Shown here: positions 46,009 to 59,055 of the stretch, one piece after another
Layout: every line of letters starts with the position of its first letter
Numbering within the stretch: the first letter of the stretch is position 1
From: Chiua virens
Taxonomy: Eukaryota; Basidiomycota; Agaricomycetes; Boletales; Boletaceae
DNA length: 64,000 nt
Direction of reading: 5' to 3'
Assembly (NCBI GenBank): GCA_019787685.1
Contig: JAHNUO010000024.1
Span: 404,600 to 468,599 of the forward strand
Translations under genes and position numbers: made by a program
Notes under the pieces: model-generated
What the model saw: the letters and a program-made list of their open reading frames with translations, nothing else
The model's database searches: none
What the model was told of the DNA's origin: nothing

Positions 46009-49000
46009 GTGTGCTTCTGCTTCTCAAACTCACACACAGCATCTGAGTTTGGGGTCATTCGTGACGGTGAAATGATCTGGAACATGACAGCACTACGAAA
46101 CTGGCTACGAGACTATGCTGAGTTTCAAGGTCACTTGCTGTTACGATGTGCTACGCTCACGGGCGCTCCTGGACGAGGAACAGAGCTCACTGGCCTAGCT
46201 TTATGCAATACTCCATATCGACGTCAACGCAATTTGGTCATCCTCGGTTCTCATCTAGTACTTCTTCGATCCTATCACAAGTCTGGATCTGTCTCTGGCT
46301 TGGATAAACTCATCCCTCATGCGCTGGACGCTCTCACGGCCGACCTCATGATTCAATCCTTGGCTTTGGCTCGTCCATTCGCGGAATTGGCCGTTCATCT
46401 GTGTTATCCTACACAACCCGAAGTTGCTCGATTCTATCAAACTCAACTCTTCGTCAATCACACCAACTTGTTCACCACCGACCAACTCAGTGGATTGCTT
46501 GGTCGACTCAGCTTACGACACATGCCGCTTCAATTGACCGTCAGCTCTTGGCGACATATCAGCATCGCTTTTCGACGTAAACATGGTCAATTCTTTGAGG
46601 ACATCATGGAGAACGACAAAGAAACGAAACTGTCGACGCTTTGCAAGCTGGACATGCGCGAACGACAGAAAATCGTATCTATGGTCTAAGCACGGATGCT
46701 CTCGCCGGCGCTGGCGAAGATGTTCTTCCCTTGTTCTTGAATGCGCAAGCGATGGCAAGCAGTCTTACGTCTGGTACCTGGTGGCATCGAAATACCACAC
46801 ACGGAGGTCGACTCAAACAAGTTCGAAGAACTCATGAAAGCCGATCAACTTGGTATCAAATTTCGATCGACACTGTCGAAGGAATCATCGTCATCCATAT
46901 CAGAAAGTCGTATCGCTGATCTCGTGACCAAGCAACTTCAAGACAGTCTCATACAAAACTTGGAGACACGAATTGCAGACAAGGTCTTAGGAGCACTGGA
47001 AACAACGATGCACACGGCGATCGCTAGCGCACTACGACAGATCACAGTTCCTGTATCACGAGTGAACATCGAAGGTTCTATCGTACCTGACTCGAACGAA
47101 GGATCAAGACCAAGATCAAGACCGACCAACGAGATGGATCTCGATGGACTGTATGATGACGATGACGAACCAAGAGAGAAAGGTGAATTTTAATTCATGA
47201 CTGACATGAATGACATGTCGAATTCACTGACGTCATTTGTTTCGAATCAAGCTAGGGAAAGGGAAGTATGTCGAGACGAAGGCGACGTAATAGATGCATG
47301 CATGAAAGACATCGAGCATGTGCATTCGTCAGATGGTAATTTCATTCGTTTGTTCCTTCATGGTATATGTCACACGTGCACTAAATCATTCTTTAGATTC
47401 GAACATCTCTGTCATCATGACGCCACCACCACCAAATCAACTTGTACTACAACAACGGACGGATCGCTCTGATGGTATAAGTTGTATCACATTATAAGTC
47501 ACACGTGCACTAAAGCGATATCTGACTGTAGTCTCCTCTACTACCATGATGGCTGTCATGTCGCCATCTGTGAAGCAAGTGTCCGTGACTGAAACGCTTG
47601 AACGAGTATATTTGCTGGCATTACAGCAGCTCTACAAGGATTCAAGCAAGACTTGGATCTCGATGGAGCAAAAAGAAGCGATGCTTGCGATAGCCAACCA
47701 TCAAACCGACGTGATGGCGCTACTCAAGACTGGCGGTGGCAAGTCTTTGTTGGCCATTCTACCCTCGTTGGTGGAGCCAAAGTGTAGCACGATCGTTGTG
47801 CTACCTCTACGTTCTCTGATCATAGATTGGCAACGCAAGTTGACAGCGCTTGGAGTTCAGCATCAAGTGTTCAATCCATCGGTCGACCAAGGACGGTTAA
47901 ATGCCAACGTCAATCTTGTTGTTGTCTGTGGACAAGACTCAATTCAAAAGTTGGCGTTCAGCCGTGGTTGAATATCATCAGAAGACTCCCATCAAGCGTC
48001 TTGTATTGATGAAGCTCATCTGGTTCTGTTCTCTCAAAGCTTTCGAGAAGTACTTTGTCATGTGAAAGAACTTCGTCAGTTCGCTTTTCAAATGGTACTA
48101 CTCAGCGGTACGGTTTCACAGGAGAACGAAGAGGTCATGAAGGAATGCTTTGGTCTACTCTCGAATGCGATCGCCATCAGACAATGCAGCAACCGACCTG
48201 AACTGGAGTACATTGTGGATAAAACACACGGATCGCCTGCGATCTTACATCGAACGATTTACTTGGTAGAAAAGCATCGAAAGGGTTGGAGATCAGAAGA
48301 CCGAGGACTTGTGTTTGTGACCTTTTTAGAAGATGGACATGCGTTGGCTGTGAAAGTGAGTGAAAGAATGATTGATAAGGTGACATTGACATTGATGATG
48401 ATGGACGATTAGACTGGTTGGCCTTTTTATAACGGAGACAAGAGTGTCACGGATGAAGAACGGATTGCAGCATACACTCGATGGCACGATGGATTGTCTC
48501 CGATAATGATCTGTACCTCAGCGTTCAGCACTGGGAACGACTACCCTCACGTTCGACTGATTGTTCATGTGAAGATTCCTATGAAATGAGCGAACTGATT
48601 CAAGGACAAGGACGAGCTGGACGAGATGGAAGACCAGGACTATGTGTTGTGATTCCATCGCCTGGAATACCATCTTTTGATGTGACGAAGAAAAGTGACA
48701 TTCAAGGAAAAGAATGGATGGCGATCAAAGACCTGGTATATGGAGAATTGAAAGGACGATGCATACGATATGGGTTGACGAAGCATATTGATGGAAAAGG
48801 AATGAGATGCTTGGAGAAGGATGAGAACGTGAAGTGTCAAGTGTGTGACAGTGAGTGTCTAATGATTGATCTGTGGAGTAAAACTGATTGAGAATAGATG
48901 AGAAAAGCAAGGAAATTCTAGGAGGAGTGAGTGAAATGAAAAGGTTGAGTGAGTAAAGAAAGGAATTGAAATGAGAGATATGACGATGGTTGATTGCAGA

Positions 49001-49642
49001 TGCAGAGCAGGGAAGATTGGGAAAACGAAAGCACGAGGAAATGATTGGTGGAGACTCAGAGAGAGAGGAAAAAAAAGAAGAGCGTGGAATGGAAGAAACA
49101 GGATTTGTGAGTGCGGCTCATGTAGCGAAGCGAGCGCGACAAGAGCGACAAACGATGGTACTGAAGAAGGTGGACGAGATGCGAAGACATCTGAATGAGA
49201 TGAAAGAGATGGGTTGTGGGCCATGTGGAGTGGTTGGAGTGGAGAGGATTTCAAGACATGGACTTCGAGAATGCAAGAGTCTGATAGGACTTGGAGGAAG
49301 CTTTCGGAAATACCTGGAATGGAAGAAGACGATACGATATGGAGGAAGACACAAGGGAATATGTTGGCGATGCCATGTGCCGAGTTGTGGGATGAACTTC
49401 ATGGGGCGTTTGAGAGTGAAGGAGCTGGATGTGAATGGGAGGACATAGTATTACCGGTGGCTTTGACGGTATGGTTGGATTTGGAAGCGCGATTGGAAGG
49501 GGAAAAGTATTTTGAAGTGTCATGGAAAACGATGGAAGAGATGGGAAAGTGGTTGATGAAGGTACCAGAAATGGGAAGGTACAGCAAAGGAATGGACTTG
49601 CTAGAGTGGGTAGTGGAGAAATGGATAAATAAAGTAAAGTAA
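46009..49642 (+). pseudogene. Tyrosine recombinase-RecQ helicase element (TLH-like), frameshifted
   Basis: A long degenerate gene in several frames. Part 1 (about 46080-46700) is tyrosine-recombinase-like: GAPGRGTELTGL with the first Arg box, SSWRHISIAFRRKH, and AGHARTTENRIYG with the nucleophile Tyr. A frameshift near 46640 precedes the Tyr box. Part 2 (47546-48891) is a RecQ-family helicase: LKTGGGKS (Walker A), CIDEAH (Walker B), LLSGT and QGQGRAGRDG (motif VI). Frame breaks lie near 47970 and between 48400 and 48520. Part 3 (about 49000-49642) is the tail with a CWRCHVPSCG knuckle and LPVALTVW..EKYFEVSW. This order matches the recombinase-helicase genes often found near fungal telomeres, but nothing here shows a telomere. 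The N-terminal part of such genes is missing. Confidence 0.75.
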
Positions 49643-49658
49643 AGTAAAGTAAAGTAAA
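49632..49658 (+). repeat. (AAAGT)n microsatellite
   Basis: About five copies of AAAGT lie across and just beyond the stop codon of the helicase tail. Confidence 0.9.
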
Positions 49659-49929
49659 TGTTGGAGAGAATGTAAATAAAGAAAGAAGGAGATTGTTGAT
49701 TGAGATTAGGATTTGTATAGGAATGAAGTACAGTAGAAGTTCTCATAATGCATGACCTCACAATGGATAAATCTAGTATTGCATTGTGTTTGGACTGTAA
49801 CCAACTTGGGTATACTATAAAATCAGACATTTTTGCATAACCAATAATGCATCACATTTTTGGGGAGTATATGGATTATGAGAACATGCACTTTGGTGGG
49901 CAGGAAATTATCTAAGGATGGGGTTCTAA

Positions 49930-50331
49930 ATGCACCCTAGGGTACCAGCAAAGAGCACTCATAACCTAATTAATACCGGATTTGATGCTAATGGATTACT
50001 GACTGTGTTGCAGGTTCGTTTCACCCTGTCCTCTGCAGGTTCTTGGGCGATCGTCGATGGTGTATTTGACACCCACGAGTTCTATGAAGCCATAGTGGAG
50101 TGGTTCGAAGAAACCAAGACTGAAGAGGACAAAAATTTCGTTGACGAACTTCTGTTATGGTGGAACAGGCGAGTCCCTCAGTTACTTCGCTTCACACATG
50201 GCAATAATGAGAGCTGCCGCAGCAGGTCGGCACTCGGGCCCACCTTTTCTTTTCGAATTGAACGAGATAATTCCGCCCAAAAGTCTGTGGCAAAGTCACT
50301 GAAGAAGCGCCGTATTTCTAGTAGTAGTTAA
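49930..50331 (+). pseudogene. C-terminal part of a basidiomycete-specific unknown protein
   Basis: An open frame that includes VRFTLSSAGSWAIVDGVFDT, EFYEAIVEWFEE and DELLLWWNRRV, then a basic tail ending KKRRISSSS. The FYxxIVxxFE...LLxWWN pattern recalls a family of unnamed basidiomycete proteins (perhaps DUF6698), from memory only. The start is unclear, since a GTTGCAG acceptor-like site at about 50008-50014 suggests that the preserved exon begins at VRFTLSS. It is either a decayed fragment or the last exon of a gene. Confidence 0.4.
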
Positions 50332-53300
50332 ACTCGTTTGGGTCCGATTCGAACGTTGTACTAGGCTATTCGAAATCACGAAGCAGAATAATCTGGTTAT
50401 CTATTTGCTATCATTCGTTTGGTCGATCAAAATGATGACGACATGAAAATGTTTCCTTCAGTTGCCGTTACTCCCGGGATGATCCACTTTGCCTGCCATA
50501 ATCATGCTACAGGTAATTATTCACTGTCGCCACCTGGTTGATCGTTCGAAAGTCTTCCTATACATGCATATCTGACCCACTTTCACCTTCCTGACACTTA
50601 TTTGAGAATGCCATCGGAGTGGTACTATTGATGAAGCTCGAGCATGAATGAAAAAGTTGGCCAGAAATGTGTGTTGGACTCGGGTTGGGAACGTTGCAAG
50701 CATCGATATCTTTGCTTAGTAAAGATATGTTTGGTACACATTTTCGACTACCCTCAAATTAATTGGCCTTGCCCTTTACCGACTTGTGTGATAGTACGTC
50801 TTTTCTAACTGTCCGACACTTGTTTTCAACTGTAGCTACCATTATGAGGAATATGTAAACTGTATAATTGGTATCTTCACTGACAGTCTGACATTTGTTA
50901 TGCACTCAGCCTACTGTTATAAAGAATATAAAGCTGTACCAGACTGGTCAACATTACCAAATCCCATGATGTGTCATTACTGACTGTTTGATACTTATTC
51001 TTCACCAGACCTACTGTTGCAAAGTAATAATAAGACCTTTTTACCATTATAATTTAGCTTTCTTCAGAATGTATTATAAGGCATTGTCAGAAAATCTGCG
51101 GTCTCGTGATAAGGGGGTTGTTGGCCGGTTGGGTTTAAAGAACTGTAGTCTGGAAAACCAGGGATTTGGAATTTTCGGGATGAGCTGGCACGAAGATGCT
51201 GTTGCGACTACTCACAAGGTGGGTTCTTTGGGGTGAGGCCGGTGAGGGGCCAACAAAACTTAGATGAATGCGTTGATTTTTGGTCAGGTTTTTCTTGTTT
51301 CTTAGTGTCAAACATGACCGTGGATATAGCTCGTTGGGAAGGATTTAGGAGCTGCGTCCGTGCGTCAGAGACTGGCGGTGGTGGGGTGGCCATGATCACG
51401 ATTCAATAAGAATCTATGTATGTTCAGCGACTTTTTATCATTACCAGTACCATCTACACCATGACGAACACAAAACTAGCTCGAACGATAAACTTCCTGT
51501 CTCGAAACTTCCAAGATAAGCTTAAACTATAGCCAAATACTAACGAGAAGCGCAGAATGTGGAGCAAGAGGCTCTGTGAAACAATAGGCTGTGGAGAGGT
51601 GTTGAGGGCGTTTTCTGACGTGCGTTACCTGCCTGGTTCAAACCTGCTACTGATTTACAATCTTCAGGTCTCCAACGACATTTGGACGAATGGAACGGCT
51701 GATATTATCGCGAAGATCGCCGTGTTCGCGATGTTCTGACGGTCTCGGATTGGTGTCGGATTGGTGTCGGATGGGGGCGCGTGCGCATGAGCAGGTGGGT
51801 GGGGTTTGTATCAAGCCTGTGTCCCATAGCATCACATAGCTATGATTATATTTGCTAGAAAGCCATAGAGTGGCATGTGAATGTGACCATAGGGGTAGTG
51901 CGGCAAATTTGGACACCCGATCGGGCATATCAAACTCGACACTGACGACGCAAGCTCACCAAAAAAATCTCGACATTTATAACTCCCTCTTCAGATCGAG
52001 TATTACAATGCCAGCATATCGACGATCCTTCAAGTTGAAATGCACTTGAGCGTGATAAGCGGAGTCGCCGAGAGCATCGTGTTGGTGACAGCTAGAAAAC
52101 CAAATTTTAACTTCTGATGACGATTGGGCTGGGACTTTTTTCCCCGATCTTGCCCTAAGAGATGTACTGAGAACGCCACACACCTTGTAAGTTGTACCAA
52201 AACTCTCACAGTGGTTTACCTGACCAGCACTTGCGCCAGACTTTGAGGACACGGCACGGATCCTACGTCCGAGCCCCTGCGGAACATGTATTTTGATGCC
52301 TTCCCATCGCTTCCCCGCCTATCCTACCCCGCCAAACCATTTTCATCTTGACCTCCATCGTTGAACAATGCTTCCTTTTTGTTCCCGGTGGGAATCCACA
52401 GCAGTCACCGATCAAGTCACAAAACGGGTTTGGCCGCACGGCGCTTATAGCACAGAATACAACCATCGCACGCTTCTTAATGGTATCGCCGATGTGGGTC
52501 CAGCTGTCTTCCGTGTCTCCATTCGTGCAGACAACAATCAGTTCCCCTTGATCATGAATCACGAATTCCTGTAAGCTGATCGTATAGATCGAACCTTTGG
52601 TATTTTCAAAGTGGGTTGGACCATCGTGTTTTTTCTGCTCTCTGGCTCCCCTCATTGACGGTCACACTGCGTTCGAAATACGTGCAACTGCCACTCGTGG
52701 ATCCTTCTAATCCATCTTCCCTCAAGCAAACGTCGTGCACCACGGAATTCAGGAGGATATCAAAGAAATACTCATGTACTCGGGAATTTTTATTGGGAGC
52801 ATCGAAGATTCGAAGATGACGCGAGTACTGCGTGAGGTAAACGCATCAACCCTATCATATAGTCGTATAAATATGTCCTGATGCGACAATGCACAGGCTG
52901 CTGGAGGTCAAACACCTTGCTGTGAGGTTCCTAGAAATGAAGCTCAAGACCCATTCTAATGTAAATTAATTTCCAGACATTGTCATCGGGTGCTCCGTCA
53001 TGTTCACAATTCAGTTGATTCGACCCCTGCGGCCTCTCAGATGCGGCCACAAGCACATTCTACCTCGAGATGAAGGGCTTATTGATCTATACGTATCAGC
53101 CCGGAGCCATGACCACCACTTCCAAGTTCAATGACTCATTCATCATATGGATATGCATTCGCCCATGCACCCTTCCTCAATCCTGTCTGGATTCTGTAAA
53201 CACGGACGGGGACGGCTTCGTAGACTTCGCGAGTACGAACGTAGCCTCCAACTGTCCTGAACATTATCTCCGCTACTCAGCGGGACTATCCCCACGGCAT

Positions 53301-53905
53301 CGGATTATTTAGTATGGCCGAACGTCGAATGGAAGATTCGTTGACGGATCTGATCTGTCTTCTTTTTCCGTTCGGGGTGGGTCTGTATTATGTATGTGGA
53401 TCTTATGGCCGCCAACGCCACTTAATCAAACTGAAAGTTGCCACCCCAATTTCTCAACACCAAATCTGGTCTCGGCCTAGAAAGGTGTGCCTATTCTGTA
53501 AGATCTGGCACGTCTCACGGCTGTGGAAGCACTCAGTATTAGCCGAACATTGCCCGAGTCTGTTCTACAGGTACGCACGCAAGACTATTGGGCCCGCAGC
53601 CCTTCTTCAGGAGATGGCAAGTCAATATGTATAATCAAAGCCGCGAAGATCTGGATCGAGGAATGGAACCTGATGAGTCGGGCCGACGTCATCACCTCTC
53701 ATAAGGTTCATCTTACCGAACCCTGGCCACCACGAAAGTCGAGCAGTGTACAGCTCACCATTCAATCACCGAAGGCCGCGCATAGCTATTCTGTGTATGA
53801 GAAGTGAACGTTCTCACAAATATTTATATGGCCTGACGTTTCCCTCCATAGCCAATCGTGCAACTCAAGCCACCTCAAGCAGTCTTATCACTTATATCTT
53901 TCACG
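50332..53905. other. Unassigned DNA with a short degenerate tandem repeat
   Basis: Around 50798-51035 a theme of about 85-100 bp, CTGTxxGACACTTGTT...CCTACTGTT, occurs three times with many changes. Later frames (51557-51739, 53070-53312, 53314-53634) lack recognised domains. Confidence 0.35.
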
Positions 53906-53907
53906 CC

Positions 53908-54118
53908 ATGTCTTCCTTCCGACTCGCGAACCTATGTGTCACGTTCCTTGCAGGAGGCTACATCTTCCCCATTGCAATTGGTATTGGTAAGTAAGTCAGA
54001 CCGTTCTAGATAACAATTTCCCTGACATTCTCAGTCCTTCTTGCGTTTTTTGCAGCTAGATTTTTGCCACGGAGATGGGTCCCTGTTGATGGTCGAGCTC
54101 GTCGTCCACAACGCATGG
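53908..54118 (+). CDS. Candidate small membrane protein, 3' end undefined
   Basis: Exons 53908-53986 and 54035-54118 join in phase across a 48 nt GTAAGT..CAG intron. They give about 54 residues: a hydrophobic stretch (LCVTFLAGGYIFPIAIGI then VLLAFFAARFL) followed by the basic PRRWVPVDGRARRPQRM. A GTACGT donor at 54119 implies at least one more exon, which I cannot identify. It matches no family I know. The support is only the clean splice phase and the membrane-like composition. Confidence 0.35.
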
Positions 54119-54119
54119 G

Positions 54120-56270
54120 TACGTATCTTGCCATACTCTCCTCACAAATTGTATATATTGATGAGGTAATGCAAGGTCAAATCCGCCACACGAATGCGCC
54201 CGTGGCAACTTGATGCGGTATCGTTTGTGATGTTCAAGTTGGGTTTGAATTCCCGGGGAGATCGCAAAGTTCCGGAGAAGCGGTGATAAGCGCAGCTCAT
54301 ATACCCAGATTCAAATGCGTTTTCGATGGAGAAAATACTAAACGCAGTATGGCTGCGGCGGTGGGGTGCCCTGCATGACATAGTACAGTGCCACTAAATG
54401 CGGTGCAATTTACAGTTCTTTTTTGTCTTCGCATTGCAGCCATGAACAGTATGACACACTCCCTGGCAAGGGACCGACCACACGTCCCCGCACCGTGCAC
54501 AATAGCAGTATGACATTGCATTGACGCATGGATCAAGTGTTCTCGGCCGCTAGACTTGTCAATGTCAACTTTGCAGTGGCTCGTACTATGAATAATGATA
54601 ATGATAATAATCAAGATGATGAGTTTCATAGACCCACTGAACATCCAGTCTTAGAGATGGCGGATATATTCAGGCTGACTCGGAGCAGCATATGCCAGTG
54701 GTTCATCAAGTCGTCCCATACTCCAAGTTGTGGCCTGCCCGTGGATTGAGCAAGACAAACCTCAGGCTGTCGATGCACCCGGGACGATAAAGAAGATATC
54801 TTCGTTGCCGACAGCCTAAGAATAGGTAGGAGGAGAACTTGCCACTATTGGGTGGAATATCGGCCCGGGATGTGTCATTACTGAAAATAAAACCCAACCC
54901 GCCGCCTCAGGAGGGCTACGGTGGAGTTGCCTCAGGTTTCGGCGTGTCACTAACCACAATCCCAGATCCGACCGTGATCGCTCTGTGTGACGGTTCAAAT
55001 GTTCAATCCCTGGCAGGGATCCGAGTCCGATTTCGTAGATCCGACGGCTTCGTCGTCATTTAGAAATTAGAACATTCCTTTCTTTCTTGTGGATAAACTT
55101 GAACAGGGCAAACTACGCTCTTCTTCATTCCCGGCTACAATGTACCGCCGGGCTCTACTGGCCGTGCCGAGGTGACGGGATCTCGGGACCCCGCCGGTCA
55201 TCTTATATTGTCCCGCCGCCGTACTACAACTTGAATACTTGTATCCGGACAGCAATGGTTACACTTTTTACCCATATGATCATGATCCACCCAGTCATTT
55301 ACGAGGGATGGCTTGACGATCTGCTGACGCCTCTGTCACACAAGCCGCTGCTACCACAGGCCAGCTGAGCCAATCATGATGATCGGAAGGTCAAGATTCG
55401 CACGCCGAGGTGTGTTGGGGGTAGTACGCGCAAAACTACTTTACTGTCGACTGTAAGGGGAGGGGAAACTGGGACGGATCTTCTCCAGATGAATTGTTCC
55501 ATCACCAGAGGTCTACAGCACTAGATCTGGGGTTGTATCCTACTTGCGTCGTGATTCGCTAACCTCAGTACCGTGATGTATTAATAGCAGTAAGATTTCC
55601 CACTACGTAAAGTCAATCCAAGGCTTTGAAACCAGATTCATCATGGTCAGCACAATATTATGGCAAATGCACCAACATTATCCGAGCCAGGCTGATGCAG
55701 AGTCAAACTTTGCGTCGGAGTTGCGCGCGGAAGTCGTGGAACCTCAAAAACACTATATCACCAAGCTTTATTATCAATTGCGGCGTGCACGAGAATTCTT
55801 AGCAAGATGTAATCTATTCGATTCTATTGGTGTGTCCTACGCAGTTCCGCAGACGCAGCCGCATGAATGTAGATGGGAACTGCGCTCAGGATGAATCATC
55901 GAATCATTTTGGACTGCCTCACGGCCAATTGGCAGTGCTTCGGATTTCAAACACAGCCGCGAGCCCCGACCCCAACGTTTTCATCTACACCCCGGGTTTA
56001 CTTCGCACTGGCAGCGATCCGGGTTGTCCTAGATCCGACAGGTCTGCGGTGGACTTGCCACTCTCAAGGCTATCAAAATTTCGAACGCAATAAATCCGGG
56101 TCAAACGCGTATTCGTATCCGAGTTTTCCCGTCGCCGAGCCGAACGGAGGACGGGATGGAGGCACTATGCGCAGGGCCCGGCGGTAGGACTCGTATCCTT
56201 TAATTGTCTAATATGTTATAAAGCGATTCGTGCGTGAGCGATCGTTACTCCGCAACCCCATACTCCTTCA
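54120..56270. other. Unassigned DNA
   Basis: Several frames of 60-105 codons (54839-55063, 55643-55894, 55873-56187) have no motif I can name. No repeat or RNA gene was seen. Confidence 0.35.
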
Positions 56271-56276
56271 CATGTG

Positions 56277-56868
56277 ATGCGTCCCGGCACGTTGCCCACC
56301 TCATCTTATGAGCCTGGTCTTCTCATCGCATCTCTTAGCACGTCCGTGCCCTCGTCGACTTTAAACCCGCCACCACCACCTCAGGCACCTGCTGGTCCAC
56401 CAACTGGAGCCCTCCAGCCTCTTACCATTCTTGGGATGGTCGTCGGCTTGGGTGGGTGTCGTTATGTCACTTTGCAGACTGTCTCGTGAATGACAAGATT
56501 CGATCCGCAACCCCGCAGTGTGCTTCGTTCTTCTTATATTCACGGCCTTATGCATATCCAGGCTCGCCTGCCTTCGTCCACAACGTACGCACTCCACCAT
56601 GTGTTCTGGTCCTATGACCCTTAGTTGTTCTCCAAACATAGGCCGCACCGTTCGCTATCCCAACCAAAATATGAACAGACCTCGTCTCCGTCCTATCCGC
56701 CATGCGGAGTCGACGATTTACCCTGATTTCCAGACCACCTACGATGCCCTCCCGCCGTATTGGGGACCAAGCCTTCCCACATATCACGAAGCTATGCAAC
56801 ACCCCCCCGGTCTACAGCCATTACACCCTCCCCCAAGGGCTGTTCACGCCGCGACGCGTATACCCTAG
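56277..56868 (+). CDS. Small proline-rich single-pass membrane protein, 2 exons
   Basis: Exons 56277-56451 and 56519-56868 are joined in phase 1 across a 67 nt intron, giving 174 aa. The N-terminal third is Pro-rich (NPPPPPQAPAGPPTG). A transmembrane segment spans the junction (PLTILGMVVGLG plus VCFVLLIFTALCI), so the splice is needed to complete it. The C-terminal half has PPYW and LPTYHEAM, PY-like motifs of the kind that bind WW-domain ubiquitin ligases. I do not recognise a named family. The start is the first ATG in the frame. Confidence 0.55.
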
Positions 56869-56869
56869 A

Positions 56870-57610
56870 CCAGTTCTCTTTACGATCCTGACGACCATTA
56901 CACGACACTTTGAAGCGAGTAGCCATTCCCTTGGACCCTCTCCCTTTTGTTTGTCTACATGGACTGCCGACGATTCTTTTTCGTCGGCACGATACCACTT
57001 TTGCGTTATGTATACTTGAAGACGATCTAACACGGCACGAGCTGCTTTGTTGACGAGAGATTTGCTTGTTGTATCTATACCTCGAACAAAACACGACCTT
57101 TACGAGCTAGACGTGGTAGATTGCAGATGCGGAACATGATCTGTAGTGTAGCTTTGAAGTTAGCTCTGTAAATTATATTTTTCGACTTACCTCTGTCAAA
57201 GTTCTATGGCAGAGATTGAGGAGAGAATCGTCAAACGAGCGAGGATGCACTCAATCAAGTAGTATATTGTTTACAGAGCAAAAAGTGAACAGCGTCATCA
57301 AGCTATAAAGAATCTGTGAGTCGTGTATAAGGAGTCCGCGAACGAGAGTAATTGGTGTATGCGGGTGGTAGCTCGTAAACGAGTGGGTGGAGTAGGAAGT
57401 ATCCGGTAAAATGAACATACCCATATGCGACGAGTCCTTGCCTAGAAATCCATCAAATGTACCAACAAGGAGTAACGACAACAATCACAATGGGAGAATT
57501 GTGCAACGAGAAAAGAATAGGTCCAGAAAAAAGTTAGGATTAGCACGATAGAGGTAGAAATAAGTATCCAAATAATATCGGCGAGCGAAACATTCCAAGG
57601 GGACCACTTT
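56870..57610. other. Intergenic
   Basis: Spacer between the small membrane protein and the 3' end of the LEA2-like gene. I see no gene. Confidence 0.45.
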
Positions 57611-59055
57611 TCATGCGCTGGTTATGGACAACTCGATGGGGCATGCCCCAGAACTCACCGACGCGGACGCCGTAGTCGTCGAGAGTAGTCCTTGGATGCT
57701 CATGGTCAAGATGATCTCGAAGCCTACACCTGAGCATGAAGGTTACATATTAGACTTTGAGCGAAAGGAAACGGAAGGAGGGTAAAACGCACCTGGCCTG
57801 ACTCCATCTGTGTATGTCCCTGGATTTTTGCACGCATTATACCATGCTACCCAGGTGGGATCTGTGTCATTTGACGCGACATATGAAAAGTTGAGAGGTA
57901 TTGAAATGATAGGGTATGAGTTCGCAGGAAGTGTTGCTTTCCAAAGTAGCCGGATCCGATCTGGAAATTACTGGAGGGATACCATACTTGAGCGTCGACG
58001 TGATTGAGAACAAGCGGGATGATATTGCTGGACGTGTCCATTTGAATCTCGGCCATGGCTGGGAAGGAAAAATTGGCCGGGGAACGTGAGAACTCCGTGG
58101 GTATCGATGCATTGAAGTTGCCAGTAGCACCGACTAGCGGGGAATTGCTGTAGAATGAAACTCCCGGTACACGAGGGATGGTAATAGCAAGTACGATTGC
58201 AATACTATCGATGTGAGGTATTCCAGCGCGGTATAAGTACGAGGCCAACGACAGGGTTGAGAAGAGATGGTACTTACATTGCACACCACGCGAAAATGAA
58301 GAACACAAGAAACTTCTTGGTGAACCATTTGGTACCGCAAAGACCTATTTCGCCTCTGTTCCAAGCTCTCCACTGTGCACGACGCTCGTCGCTCTTCAGT
58401 TCTCTTCTTCCTGATCGAGTCATCTTTTTCATCTCTGAACGCTCCCATTCAGGCCCAAGAGCAGGAACTGTGACCAGTTCAACTGCGCCAGCGAACTATC
58501 GTTATCACCACCTTCTGCTTTGCTGGCGGCAACAGACATTGTGGGTGGTAACTGATGATAACTTTTCCCGCGGTATACACCATGAACGAACATGCACAAA
58601 ACGCAAGCATCGACCACTTACGCAGGTTCCGTATGTTTTCCGATACCAAACGTAGAGCTGTACTTCGGACCCGTGTTGTTGAAATCCGCAAAGACGTCCC
58701 AGTTATCTTGTTGTCCTGCCTCTTCTTCTTCGTCACGACCACCTTTGAGTGGCTCTTGTCTGCCAGCAGCGAAAAAGGATGAAGCATTATAGCCTGCGGA
58801 CTGAGTATTGAGGAGATCTTGCGACGTTCGAGATTGGCGATCAGCGTAGAAGGAGGACTGAGACTCTGCACGGGGCCGAGCAGCGCCGCGAGGAAGGATG
58901 TTACTCTGGCCAGCTGGCGTTGGTACGTCGTTCAGGACATCTATACCTGCGTGCGCCATAGAAAGAAGAAACAGTGGATTTTCTGTCGTATTCCATGCGG
59001 ACGGGTAGTCGTTTATACTAGAGGAACTGGAAAGCGCTGGTTGGTGGGAAGACAA
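57611..59055 (-). CDS. LEA2-like transmembrane protein, 4 exons, two apparent frameshifts
   Basis: Exons 59055-58622, 58561-58278, 58204-57793 and 57729-57611 sum to 1249 nt, two short of a multiple of three. Single missing bases near 58480 (after DNDSSLAQ, before ELVTVPALGPEW) and near 57940 (between SGYFGK and LPANSYPII) would restore one frame of about 416 aa. The order is a disordered Ser-rich N-terminus, GLCGTKWFTKKF, a membrane helix (LVFFIFAWCAIIAIVLAFTI-like), then a lumenal or periplasmic LEA2/WHy-type beta domain (PRVPGVSFYS, FNASIPTEFS, LNFSYVASNDTD, YNACKNPGTY) ending CPIELSITSA. The role in fungi is unknown. Either the assembly has two 1 nt errors or the gene has recently died. 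Confidence 0.72.

Noticed and set aside
46009..46700. Crypton transposon as the sole explanation
   Set aside because: The recombinase part is followed by helicase and tail segments in the order of telomere-linked helicase genes, so a stand-alone Crypton is less likely.
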